In this document: in pieces, positions 1-6,856 of the stretch
Layout of the letters: the number at the start of each line of letters is the position of its first letter
Numbering within the stretch: position 1 is the stretch's first letter
Assembly (NCBI RefSeq): GCF_013761005.1
Contig: NZ_JACDUS010000001.1
Location: 1-64,000 of the forward strand
Reading direction: 5' to 3'
Source: Desulfosalsimonas propionicica
Lineage (GTDB): Bacteria > Desulfobacterota > Desulfobacteria > Desulfobacterales > Desulfosalsimonadaceae
DNA length: 64,000 bases
Notes under the pieces: model-generated
What the model saw: the letters and a program-made list of their open reading frames with translations, nothing else
Database searches by the model: none
What the model was told of the DNA's origin: nothing
Position numbers and translations under genes: made by a program

Positions 1-467
1 GGGCTGCAATCATATTTTTCGGCTTTTCAAGTGACAAATCGAGCTTAATTTCAGAAGTTTAAACTGAATTTAGCTCCTCAGAAAGTTGAGTTAAACCGTA
101 TTGTTCTTTTAACTGAAGAATTGCCAAAATCTTTTAAGAATTTGAATTGCTCAAGATAGAATCGCAGCGTGCTTTTCGTCCATGAAGTGACGATATTTTT
201 CAGTTTCTGACGTTTTTTGTCTTTTGATTGCGCAAAAAACGCATAAAGCTTGTCCAATAAAGAACGGCACGAAAGAACCATGCAGATCGATTCTGCACCA
301 GGGGTCAATACAGGCATGATGTTTGGATGTATAAGTAAAAGAAGTTGAAGGCAAGGTCCTGCCGGCGGGAAACGTGGTATTTACAAAGCTGTCAAGGTTG
401 ATGGCCCCGACATCTGAAGTTAGACTTTTAACGTGCCATCAAGGTCGTACTTTTTTAACGGCCGGAG
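1..467. other. AT-rich left edge without a supportable gene
   Basis: This stretch is clearly richer in A+T than the rest of the window. Only short overlapping minus-strand reading frames are visible and none resembles a family I recognise, so they may be decayed remnants. Around 370-395 there is a TTACAAAGCTGTCAAGG segment that resembles the right end of the dispersed hairpin element found near 9.3 kb, so a degraded element copy may lie here. It sits downstream of the minus-strand histidine kinase. Confidence 0.4.
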
Positions 468-1595
468 CTATAACGGATAGGTGGCACTGAAGATGGTGCC
501 GTTTTCAGGGGAGCTGACAACGGAAATCCAGCCGTTTAGATACCGCTCAGTCAGCAGTTTCATGCTGTAGGTGCCAATCCCCCGGCCCGGACCCTTAGTG
601 GAAAAGGAGCGCTGGAAAAGCTGGAGTTGATTTTCTCTGGACAAGGGAGTTGGATTGTGCACCTGGAATTCCACTTGGTCTTTTATGATCCGGGTTGAAA
701 GGGTAACGGTCTGCTCCGGACTGCTTGCTTCAAGGGCATTTAGCAGCATGTTGCCAAGTACGCGCTGCAGTAGTCGGGAATCGGTGTTCAGTGTCACTGT
801 GTGACCGGGTTTGCGGACGACGATACGATGATCGGGAAATCGAAGCTGATATGTTTCAGCCGTCTGCCTTGCCAGCGCAGCCGGGTCTACCGCCTGCTTT
901 TTAACCTCCAGTTCATTGCTTTCAGCCGCCAGCAATTCCTTTTGAGAACTGATCTCATCGGCAAGCTGCTCTATGCCCGAAAGCAGGTTCTGCCGAAAGC
1001 TTTGCGCGTTTTCATGGTCCGGGGAGTCGTTTAGCATCTGCGCAAACACCCTGATACTGGCCGCGGTATTCAGGGTATCGTGAAAAAAAACACGCTCCAG
1101 CACCCGTCTGCGTTTTTCATGACTGATATCGGTAATGGCCACGATACTGAACAACTGGCCCTGTACTTCAAGGGGAGTGGTCCGCACCAGCAGTTCAAGG
1201 GCCTCCATGGACTCGTCTTTCAACAGGCGGCACTCCTGAAGATCATCCCTTTGATTCAGGGCAGAAAGAATGCTGTTGACACCCCCGCACTGGGTACAAA
1301 ACCGGCTGGTCCCGCAGCCGCCGGGATTGCTGCAGGCATACATGCATCCCATGGCTTCGCCCGGTCTGAGCCCGTACAGGGTTTCAGGGTCATCCACATT
1401 GAGCATGGAAGGAAAAAAGGAATTGAAAAACACGATCTGCCTGTTGGCGTTCACGATTAGAACGATTTCGCACACGGCTTCATACAACTGCCGGAGCGAA
1501 CCCTGATACTCGGCCAGCAGTTTTCGCTGGCGATCAATGGCATCTTTGTCGCTTCGGCTGGCAGGGGCATATTCGGTAACAGGATTTTGTGTCAT
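468..1595 (-). CDS. PAS-domain sensor histidine kinase with cysteine-rich PAS
   Basis: Predicted cytoplasmic sensor kinase of 375 residues with no clear membrane segment. A PAS-like domain covers about residues 35-155 and holds a cysteine cluster (C84, C88, C94, C100, C103). The phospho-acceptor region FFHDTLN has its histidine near residue 172. A HATPase domain follows, with an N-box around RVLGNMLLNALEAS and a G-box GRGIGTYSMKLL near the C-terminus. The start at 1595 is ATG. No response regulator is adjacent, so its partner is unknown. The quartet C-x9-C-x5-C-x2-C (C84/C94/C100/C103) recurs in the hybrid kinase at 27.2 kb. Redox or metal sensing is an inference from the cysteines. Confidence 0.85.
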   Translation of the reverse strand: MTQNPVTEYAPASRSDKDAIDRQRKLLAEYQGSLRQLYEAVCEIVLIVNANRQIVFFNSFFPSMLNVDDPETLYGLRPGEAMGCMYACSNPGGCGTSRFCTQCGGVNSILSALNQRDDLQECRLLKDESMEALELLVRTTPLEVQGQLFSIVAITDISHEKRRRVLERVFFHDTLNTAASIRVFAQMLNDSPDHENAQSFRQNLLSGIEQLADEISSQKELLAAESNELEVKKQAVDPAALARQTAETYQLRFPDHRIVVRKPGHTVTLNTDSRLLQRVLGNMLLNALEASSPEQTVTLSTRIIKDQVEFQVHNPTPLSRENQLQLFQRSFSTKGPGRGIGTYSMKLLTERYLNGWISVVSSPENGTIFSATYPL

Positions 1596-1858
1596 GGCCG
1601 CCCGGGAATATGAAAAACAGGATTTAATTTATTTTTGCCCGTTTGATTTAACAGAAATCCAGCAAACAAGCAACAATGACTTATCTGCGGCAAAAACGGC
1701 AATCGGCTTTGCACCAACTTGTAAAAAACGGTTGAAAAAATATTTCATGCCGCTTAATTTTCCACGGAACCATTCATTTTTCCGGGCATTGGAAAAAATT
1801 GAGAAATGCATTTGCTCCCTGTTTTTTTAACACCATGAAAAGATGGGAAAAAGGCCAA

Positions 1859-2224
1859 ATGACGCATTCCAGCGACAACAACAGCCGCCTTGTCTATTCC
1901 ACTGAAAAAGGCCGCATATGCCAGAAATGCGGCAAACCGCAGGATGCCTGCCAATGCCGGAAAAAAACAGCGGCATCGCCGGGCGACGGCATTGTGCGCA
2001 TAAAGCGGGAAACCAAGGGCCGCAAGGGCAAGGGCGTCACCTTGATTACCGGAACCGGCCTTGACCCGGAAGCGCTGAAGCAACTGGCCAAACAGCTGAA
2101 AGCCAGGTGCGGCAGCGGCGGGACAGTAAAAAACGGGCAAATCGAAATCCAGGGCGATCATCGGGAAATGCTGGCCGAAGAACTCAAAAAAGAGGGTTTT
2201 GCCGTAAAACGCGCAGGCGGCTGA
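1859..2224 (+). CDS. SUI1/eIF1-like translation factor (YciH family)
   Basis: Small basic protein of about 121 residues. The N-terminal third carries a C-x2-C...C-x-C cluster (CQKCGKPQDACQC), possibly metal binding. The C-terminal two thirds match the SUI1 fold, with KGRKGKGVTLITG, the segment GSGGTVKNGQIEIQGDH and a final basic stretch. YciH proteins are bacterial relatives of eIF1 thought to influence start-codon selection. Longer in-frame starts exist at 1799 and 1835, but the usual family length favours 1859. The gene is divergent from the histidine kinase across a gap of about 260 bp. Confidence 0.85.
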   Translation: MTHSSDNNSRLVYSTEKGRICQKCGKPQDACQCRKKTAASPGDGIVRIKRETKGRKGKGVTLITGTGLDPEALKQLAKQLKARCGSGGTVKNGQIEIQGDHREMLAEELKKEGFAVKRAGG

Positions 2225-2232
2225 ATCCGGCT

Positions 2233-2463
2233 TTAAGATTGATTCTTGTTTACATCCACGCATCTTCGCGCGATATAACGGCCTGAAGCCTCCTCAAATA
2301 CAGCATCTTCCTGATGCACCAGCTGCGGTGTGTTTCCCCAATCGCCGCAGGCCGGCACAACCCTTTCGCCCAGGCTGAAATACTTGCCGCAGGCCGGGCA
2401 TCTTGGCGTGGTGCTTAGCTTTTCGCGATCCATTAAGATACTCTGAGCTTTGCGTTTATCCAT
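2233..2463 (-). CDS. Small zinc-ribbon-like hypothetical protein
   Basis: Protein of 76 residues with CPACGKYFSLGE followed by later cysteines, a layout resembling a rubredoxin-type or zinc-ribbon knuckle. The start at 2463 is chosen because AAGGAG lies about 10 bases upstream; a longer reading frame begins at 2511. The gene converges on the YciH gene, whose end is 8 bases away. No specific function is recognised. Metal binding is inferred from the CxxC pair only. Confidence 0.65.
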   Translation of the reverse strand: MDKRKAQSILMDREKLSTTPRCPACGKYFSLGERVVPACGDWGNTPQLVHQEDAVFEEASGRYIARRCVDVNKNQS

Positions 2464-2603
2464 GGTTCCCTGCTCCTTTTTCCTTGCGGTCCTGTTCCGC
2501 TGAACTGTCATTTGCCATTTAATTTAAGCACACAATCCACCAACAGCAAGGCATCCCCCCCCCCTTTTTTGAGCCCCGCTTCCACCCCGTGTTTTTCCCC
2601 CGC

Positions 2604-2837
2604 CTACTGGTTGCCGAAACCGTTTAGCCCGCCGCAGTCCGGGCAATACCAGGTGATGGAGTTACAAGACATCCCCCAGAGATTTTCAAGCATGCACTTC
2701 TGGCAGATGGCAAAGCCGCACCGGCAGGTCCAGCAGAACATCACGGTTTTGCCGCAGCATTGGCATGCGCGGTTTCTCGCCCGGTTGCGGCCCCGGGCGG
2801 GCCGGCCGGCAGACGATTTGTCAGGGGCGGTGTTCAT
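2604..2837 (-). CDS. Cysteine-rich zinc-finger-like small protein
   Basis: Protein of about 77 residues with a basic N-terminus (GRNRARNRA) followed by four paired cysteine knuckles: CQCCGK, CWTCRCGFAICQKC and CPDCGG. This spacing suggests two bound metals. ATG at 2837 is preferred over TTG at 2843; no good ribosome binding site is visible. It lies upstream of, and is co-oriented with, the zinc-ribbon protein at 2233-2463. A role in nucleic-acid or protein binding is possible but not shown. Confidence 0.55.
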   Translation of the reverse strand: MNTAPDKSSAGRPARGRNRARNRACQCCGKTVMFCWTCRCGFAICQKCMLENLWGMSCNSITWYCPDCGGLNGFGNQ

Positions 2838-2874
2838 GGGCAAAGCAGATTATAGCCACGGTCTGGTTTCGTCA

Positions 2875-3295
2875 ATGCATATTTGCCCTTTCGGGAATTC
2901 CGAGGGAAAAAATCAACAACAGATCTGTTTGCGGCAAATGCAAAAAACCCTTGAAAATTCAGGACGCCTTTAACAACCGGCCGGTCGAGGTGACCGAAAA
3001 CACTTTTGAAAGCCAAATCGTCAACTCCCCTGTACCGGTGCTCGCTGTTTTCTGGGCCCCTTGGTGCACGGCCTGCCGGGCGGTTTTGCCGGCTGTGGAC
3101 AGAATTGCCTCGAACCTGACCGGCAGAATCAAGGTGGCAAAAATTCATATGGAACAGAACCCGGCCCTTGCATCCCGCTTCCAGGTCATGAACGTACCCT
3201 TTATGATCATTTTCGATAACGGCGCGGAAAAAGACAGCATGGCGGGCGCAGTCCCGGAAACCGATATACTCAAAAAACTTACCCCCTACTATTGA
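2875..3295 (+). CDS. Thioredoxin (TrxC-like) with atypical CTAC active site; N-terminus apparently frameshifted
   Basis: The thioredoxin fold is clear: FWAPWCTACRAVLP (active site Cys-Thr-Ala-Cys instead of Cys-Gly-Pro-Cys), then IKVAKIHMEQNPALASRF, then the cis-proline segment NVPFMIIFDNG. CGKCKKPL just before the fold is the second half of the zinc motif found in TrxC-type thioredoxins. The matching first half, MHICPFGNSEGK, lies in the neighbouring frame starting at ATG 2875 and joins it only across the A6 run near 2908-2913. A long in-frame extension from 2765 has no homology-like content. This may be a real frameshift, a sequencing error or a non-standard start, so the exact start is uncertain. 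Confidence 0.7.
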
Positions 3296-3296
3296 T

Positions 3297-3380
3297 TGAT
3301 AAGCCTGCAAAAAGTCTTTTTGCAAGCAGTGTTAAGTTTTAAGTGGTTAAGTGTTAAGTAAAATCAAGAAGTTACTCTTT
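3297..3380. repeat. Dispersed intergenic repeat, family B, copy 1
   Basis: About 84 bp beginning GATAAGCCTGCAAAAAGTC and containing TTTTAAGTGGTTAAGTGTT. The same block recurs in inverted orientation at about 15322-15405 with roughly 80 percent identity by eye. It begins within a few bases of the thioredoxin stop codon, and its first 25 bases form a small hairpin (CTGCAAAAAGTCTTTTTGCAAG) that could act as a terminator for that gene. No coding capacity is seen. Confidence 0.65.
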
Positions 3381-3463
3381 TATTGGTTGTCGGTTATATA
3401 AGACTCCGGACTTCTAAGTAATTTCAAAAAAATTGCTGTTAGTGCTTGGTTCTATAATTTTCG

Positions 3464-3552
3464 CATGATGCCGACCCGGTGGCGATTTGCTCCCTGCTGA
3501 CCGCTTGTGCGCTCAATGCGACTCGCAAACCGCCACCGGGCCGGCATCATGG
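3464..3552. repeat. Long inverted repeat (about 28-bp arms)
   Basis: The left arm runs ATGATGCCGACCCGGTGGCG then ATTTGC. The right arm, read on the other strand, is the same apart from two purine changes. The arms flank a loop of about 34 bases. Such a long cruciform with no U tract is more like a mobile hairpin or recombination site than a terminator. It sits in a 700-bp gap (3296-3997) that holds two further repeats and no supportable gene. Confidence 0.7.
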
Positions 3553-3662
3553 GCAACTGTGCGCAAAATTTCACCCGAGGGGGTCCGGAACAACATATCC
3601 AAATCGTAAAAAGCGTTGTTTTCATGCCCGGTCCCGTGGGCTGGCCCGGCAAGAACCCTTCC

Positions 3663-3833
3663 AAGGGAGCCCGGGGGCGGGGTCGGTTTGTGAAGCGACA
3701 TTGAGCGTTTCCGGGATAAATTCAGCCAATGCCGGAGCGAGTAAAATTTCAAATTGCCCGGGGCTGGATGGAAGAAACCCGGAAACGGTCAGGAGCGAAA
3801 AAACCGGCGCCGGTCCCAGGGCTTCCTTCCTGA
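3663..3833. repeat. Dispersed intergenic repeat, family C, copy 1
   Basis: Contains GAAGCGACATTGAGCGTTT, then TTCAGCCAATGCCGGAGC, then AAAATTTCAAA, then GGAGCGAAAAAACCGG. The same ordered blocks occur in inverted orientation at about 23690-23905, where the copy is longer and more symmetrical. The copy here lacks part of the central palindrome. Reading frames across it are not protein-like. Confidence 0.65.
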
Positions 3834-3997
3834 CAAATATCGGGTGCGGTAAAAAGCTTTTTACGGTGCAATCATTGATTGACGCAGCAGGCCTTGACAT
3901 CGGCCTGGGGATACGTATTTTGTAGCCGAAAGGCCGGCTGATGAAAAAACAAGCAGTTTTTTGCAGCCGGCATCGGGTTTGAAAAGGAGGGATGATT

Positions 3998-4201
3998 ATG
4001 TTTGATACATCTCTGAATGAACTTGAACGAGACGCAACAGGCCACTGTAAGGGCGAATGCAGGGATCGCGCCAGAGAAGGCGAGCAGGACCGTCAAACTG
4101 CAATCAACAGAGAACCCATCGACTCACCCGAGGATTATCCCAGCGTGAAATGGGCCCAATCCAGAGACATGCAGCCCGGCGTCTTCGGCGGTCACGGATA
4201 A
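3998..4201 (+). CDS. Small charged hypothetical protein
   Basis: Protein of 67 residues, highly charged and without membrane segments: MFDTSLNELERD, then a GHCKGECRDRAREGEQDRQ segment, ending PGVFGGHG. A strong AAGGAGG lies 7 bases before this ATG; the ATG at 3992 is too close to it to be used. Two hairpins, the second a textbook terminator, follow directly, so this is a self-contained transcription unit. Family unknown. Confidence 0.6.
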   Translation: MFDTSLNELERDATGHCKGECRDRAREGEQDRQTAINREPIDSPEDYPSVKWAQSRDMQPGVFGGHG

Positions 4202-4228
4202 CTTTTGAAAACAATAAAGTAAACAAAT

Positions 4229-4288
4229 TCGATGGGCAGCAGCCCATCGACTGAAATACAAAAGGGAGCCTTTGGGCTCCCTTTTTTT
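4229..4288 (+). terminator. Tandem hairpins ending in a rho-independent terminator
   Basis: The first hairpin is CGATGGGC-agca-GCCCATCG at about 4230-4249. The second, AAGGGAGCC-tttg-GGCTCCC, is followed by T7 at 4282-4288. It terminates the small charged gene at 3998-4201 and lies 10 bases from the 3' end of the convergent thiamine-diphosphate enzyme remnant. Confidence 0.85.
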
Positions 4289-4297
4289 ATCAGGCCA

Positions 4298-4753
4298 CTA
4301 CATGGAAATCGATCCCTTACGAAAATCCGTGCCGCCGATTACGGCATTGACCAGTACCGGATGCCCGTTTTCAGCCGCTGTTTTTGCCGCATCGATCACA
4401 GAATCGATTGCCTCGGAATCTGAGACAAAAAAACCCTTTACACCCAGGCCTTCCGCGATTTCATCGTATTTATTGTGCCTGAGCACAGTGCCCACGTCAT
4501 CTCCGAAAATCTTCTTCTGCTCCCTGGCAATCTGGCTCCAGCCGGCATCATTTCCCACAAGGGCGATAACCGGGAGCCCATGGCGCACAAAAGTGTCAAA
4601 CTCGATTACGCTGCAGCCCGCAGCCCCGTCACCGCACAGGATCCAAACAGCGCTATCCGGCCGGGCAAGAGCGGCTGCCAGAGCAAACCCGGCTCCCACG
4701 CCAAGGGTGTCGTAGGGGCCGGAATCAAACCAGCAAAGCGGCCACCATAAACG
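4298..4753 (-). pseudogene. C-terminal fragment of a thiamine-diphosphate-dependent enzyme (IlvB / oxalyl-CoA decarboxylase-like)
   Basis: Only the C-terminal TPP-binding domain remains, about 150 residues where the family has about 550. Visible are LGVGAGFALAAALARPDS, the TPP motif core CGDGAAGCSVIEFDTF with VRHGLPVIALVGNDAGW, and a C-terminal domain ending GKGSISM-like. Homology-like sequence continues upstream of the first ATG (WWPLCWFDSGPYDT) up to a TAA at 4754-4756, so the 5' part was lost rather than never present. No ribosome binding site is seen. This is a decayed gene. Confidence 0.75.
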
Positions 4754-5122
4754 TTACCCCAACGTCCGGGTAACACGTGTAACAGCAACACATGGAAACC
4801 ACTGTTTTGCACCCCGCCGGGAGCGCAAAAAAATCAGCAGCGCACCAGGCCGGCAATTCCCGGTGCGCTGCTGAATCAGGAAGGTTGACAATTAAGGAGG
4901 ACAACTTAACTGGTCAACTGCTCTTACCTTAGCAATCTTTGTGCCATCATAAAAATCACCAAAAAATATGTTCCACTCCATTTGTCAGAAGATCAATCCT
5001 GCACCTGCTGCTTTTTTCAACGGCTGCAGGATTGTGCCTTTCACTATTGCGGCTGAAGGTATATATTTATTTGCAGCAGATCCACACTCCAAACCGATCC
5101 GAATCAAACCACAGGAGCCAGG
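4754..5122. other. Gap with orphan terminator and inverted repeats; no gene
   Basis: No supportable gene. Besides the minus-strand terminator at 4826-4874 there is TTGACA followed by AAGGAGG near 4885-4905, and an inverted repeat AATCCTGCA...TGCAGGATT at about 4996-5034. The AAGGAGG has no start codon and long reading frame behind it, suggesting the head of a lost gene. The promoter of the downstream operon should lie at the right end, but I see no convincing -35/-10 pair. Confidence 0.5.
4826..4874 (-). terminator. Orphan rho-independent terminator (minus strand)
   Basis: A perfect 13-bp stem, TCAGCAGCGCACC with GGTGCGCTGCTGA, has a 15-base loop. On the minus strand it is followed by a U7 tract. 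No minus-strand gene lies immediately upstream of it: the next gene to the right is plus-strand. It may be left over from a deletion that also removed the front of the neighbouring thiamine-diphosphate enzyme. Confidence 0.7.
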
Positions 5123-5992
5123 ATGGGCACTTTTGGCACAACAAACCACCGGAACAAAAAACTGGCAGCGGTTTTCCGGGACAAGCCGGAACTGGTCACT
5201 GCTCTGCCCGAATGGATGCTGCCGCAAAAACACATAGAGGCCTATCAGCAGATGCAGGATCTGGCCATTGTTGAAATCGCCGGCCGGGACAGTGTGGCCG
5301 CCGCGGTATGTGCGGCCGAACAAAACGGATACAACAACCTTTTGCCGGTCTATGCCTATACCGGAACCGAGTACGGTCAATGGCAAAGCGTGCCGGAGGC
5401 CGTGGGCCGCCTTGCCCGGCGCCTGCCGCAAGTCCGGGTGCACCCGCTGCTCATAGTGGGCTCGCCTGAATTCTGGCATACGCTAAACGGCCGTTTTATA
5501 AGCGACTGTGTGGAGCGCTTCGGCAAATATTCGCCGTGCCCGGGCTGTCACCTGTACCTGCACAGCGTGCGCGTTCCCCTGGCCGGAAAACTGGGCAATG
5601 CCGATATTGTCGCAGGCGAACGGACCTCTCACAACGGAGCCGTCAAAATCAACCAGGTCAAAAATGCCCTGGATTTTTACTCAGAGGCTCTCGGTTTTTT
5701 TGGCATCCGCTTAAACATGCCACTGGCTGAAATTGCTGACGGCACTGAAATTGAAAAAATCCTGGAAATGCCATGGCAGCAGGGCAAAGAACAGCTTTGC
5801 TGCAGCCTTTCGGGAAATTACAAAAAATGCACGGGGGCAACAGGCGTGGACATCGAACCGGTTATGCGCTATTTTCATGAATTTGCCGGCCCGGTTGTCC
5901 GGGAGATTGTAACCGCCTATATGCAAGGCCAGATACCAGAGCATCAGAGAATCGCAAGCAAGGTCATGAGCCAATGGATGAATCAGAAATAA
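5123..5992 (+). CDS. PP-loop-like conserved protein (adenine nucleotide alpha-hydrolase type)
   Basis: Protein of 289 residues. AIVEIAGRDSVAAAV near residue 55 resembles a degenerate PP-loop (family consensus SGGxDS) of ATP pyrophosphatases such as tRNA-thiolation or QueC-like enzymes. Other features are YAYTGTEYGQW, CPGCHLYLH, GERTSHNG, then CCSLSGNYKKC. The paired cysteines could bind metal or carry sulfur. AGGAG precedes the ATG. It is the first gene of a four-gene run and overlaps the next by 19 bp, implying co-translation. Function is unassigned; the ATP-pyrophosphatase link is tentative. Confidence 0.7.
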   Translation: MGTFGTTNHRNKKLAAVFRDKPELVTALPEWMLPQKHIEAYQQMQDLAIVEIAGRDSVAAAVCAAEQNGYNNLLPVYAYTGTEYGQWQSVPEAVGRLARRLPQVRVHPLLIVGSPEFWHTLNGRFISDCVERFGKYSPCPGCHLYLHSVRVPLAGKLGNADIVAGERTSHNGAVKINQVKNALDFYSEALGFFGIRLNMPLAEIADGTEIEKILEMPWQQGKEQLCCSLSGNYKKCTGATGVDIEPVMRYFHEFAGPVVREIVTAYMQGQIPEHQRIASKVMSQWMNQK

Positions 5993-6819
5993 AGAAATTC
6001 AAAAAGCCGGCGGTAAAAATCGCCATGTGCAATTTTATGAAAAATCCCCGGGACCTTTACGCTTTTGCCCGGAGACACGGATTTGACGGAATTGACTGGT
6101 CATTTGATATCGCCGGCATACCACAAAGCCCCCGTGAAGAAAGCCTGTGGGCAAAGCAAATCAAAGCTCTGGCCCCCCTGGAAATCCGTTATCACTGCCC
6201 GTTTGACCGGGTGGATATCGGTCATGAAGATCCTGCGCAGCAGCGGCGTGCCACTGCCCTTTTTCGAAAAATCATCCGGCTGGTCGCCAAAACAGGGGGC
6301 GGTTACCTAACCCTGCATGTGGGTCTGGGCCGGGATACCACCCGGATTCTGTCATGGAACACCACCATTGAAAGCCTCCGGAATCTTGTCAATTATGCCG
6401 CAGGCTTAAACGTGCGTCTCTGCCTGGAGAACCTTGCGTGGGGGTGGACAGCAAAGCCCAATTTGTTCGAAAAACTCATCCGGTACTCTGGCGCGGGCAT
6501 CACCTTTGACATCGGCCATGCCCGGGTCTGTCAGGCCGTGCAGACCCAGCAGTACAGCCCGGAGGACTTTTTGTCCCCGCACAAAAACCGCATTTGCAGC
6601 GCCCATGTCTATCACGAAGAAATTGAGGGGAAGGGACATATTCCGCCATCAGATATTGCCGACATTGCACAGCGTCTGGATCTTCTCATGGACACGGGAT
6701 GCACCTGGTGGACCCTTGAAATCAGAGAACACGAAGGATTGATGCAAACCCGAAAGATCGTTGACCAATACCTGGCCGGCCCGGGGGCAAAAAATCAAAC
6801 GAGTACCATCGCACTTTAA
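5974..6819 (+). CDS. Xylose-isomerase-like TIM-barrel protein (sugar phosphate isomerase/epimerase superfamily)
   Basis: Protein of 281 residues with the AP-endonuclease-2/xylose-isomerase barrel pattern: GFDGIDWSFD at the N-terminus, TLHVGLG in the middle, RLCLENLAWG, GITFDIGHARVC and ICSAHVYHEE. The His, Glu and Asp positions match those that bind divalent metals in this fold. The substrate cannot be told from sequence. It is translationally coupled to the upstream PP-loop-like gene, so the two probably act in one pathway. Confidence 0.8.
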   Translation: MDESEIKKFKKPAVKIAMCNFMKNPRDLYAFARRHGFDGIDWSFDIAGIPQSPREESLWAKQIKALAPLEIRYHCPFDRVDIGHEDPAQQRRATALFRKIIRLVAKTGGGYLTLHVGLGRDTTRILSWNTTIESLRNLVNYAAGLNVRLCLENLAWGWTAKPNLFEKLIRYSGAGITFDIGHARVCQAVQTQQYSPEDFLSPHKNRICSAHVYHEEIEGKGHIPPSDIADIAQRLDLLMDTGCTWWTLEIREHEGLMQTRKIVDQYLAGPGAKNQTSTIAL

Positions 6820-6856
6820 ACCCGATTGCCCGCGCCCCCTAATGGAGAATCAAAGC

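Noticed and set aside
3479-3925. 148-codon frame in the repeat-rich gap
   Set aside because: It crosses a palindrome and the family C repeat, so its sequence is explained by repeats.
4748-4812. Stop codon in the TPP enzyme remnant considered as recoding
   Set aside because: The stop is TAA and no enzyme-like sequence is found upstream of it, so truncation is the simpler explanation.
4939-5274. 111-codon frame overlapping the start of the PP-loop-like gene
   Set aside because: No family features, and its second half is an off-frame reading of the real gene.
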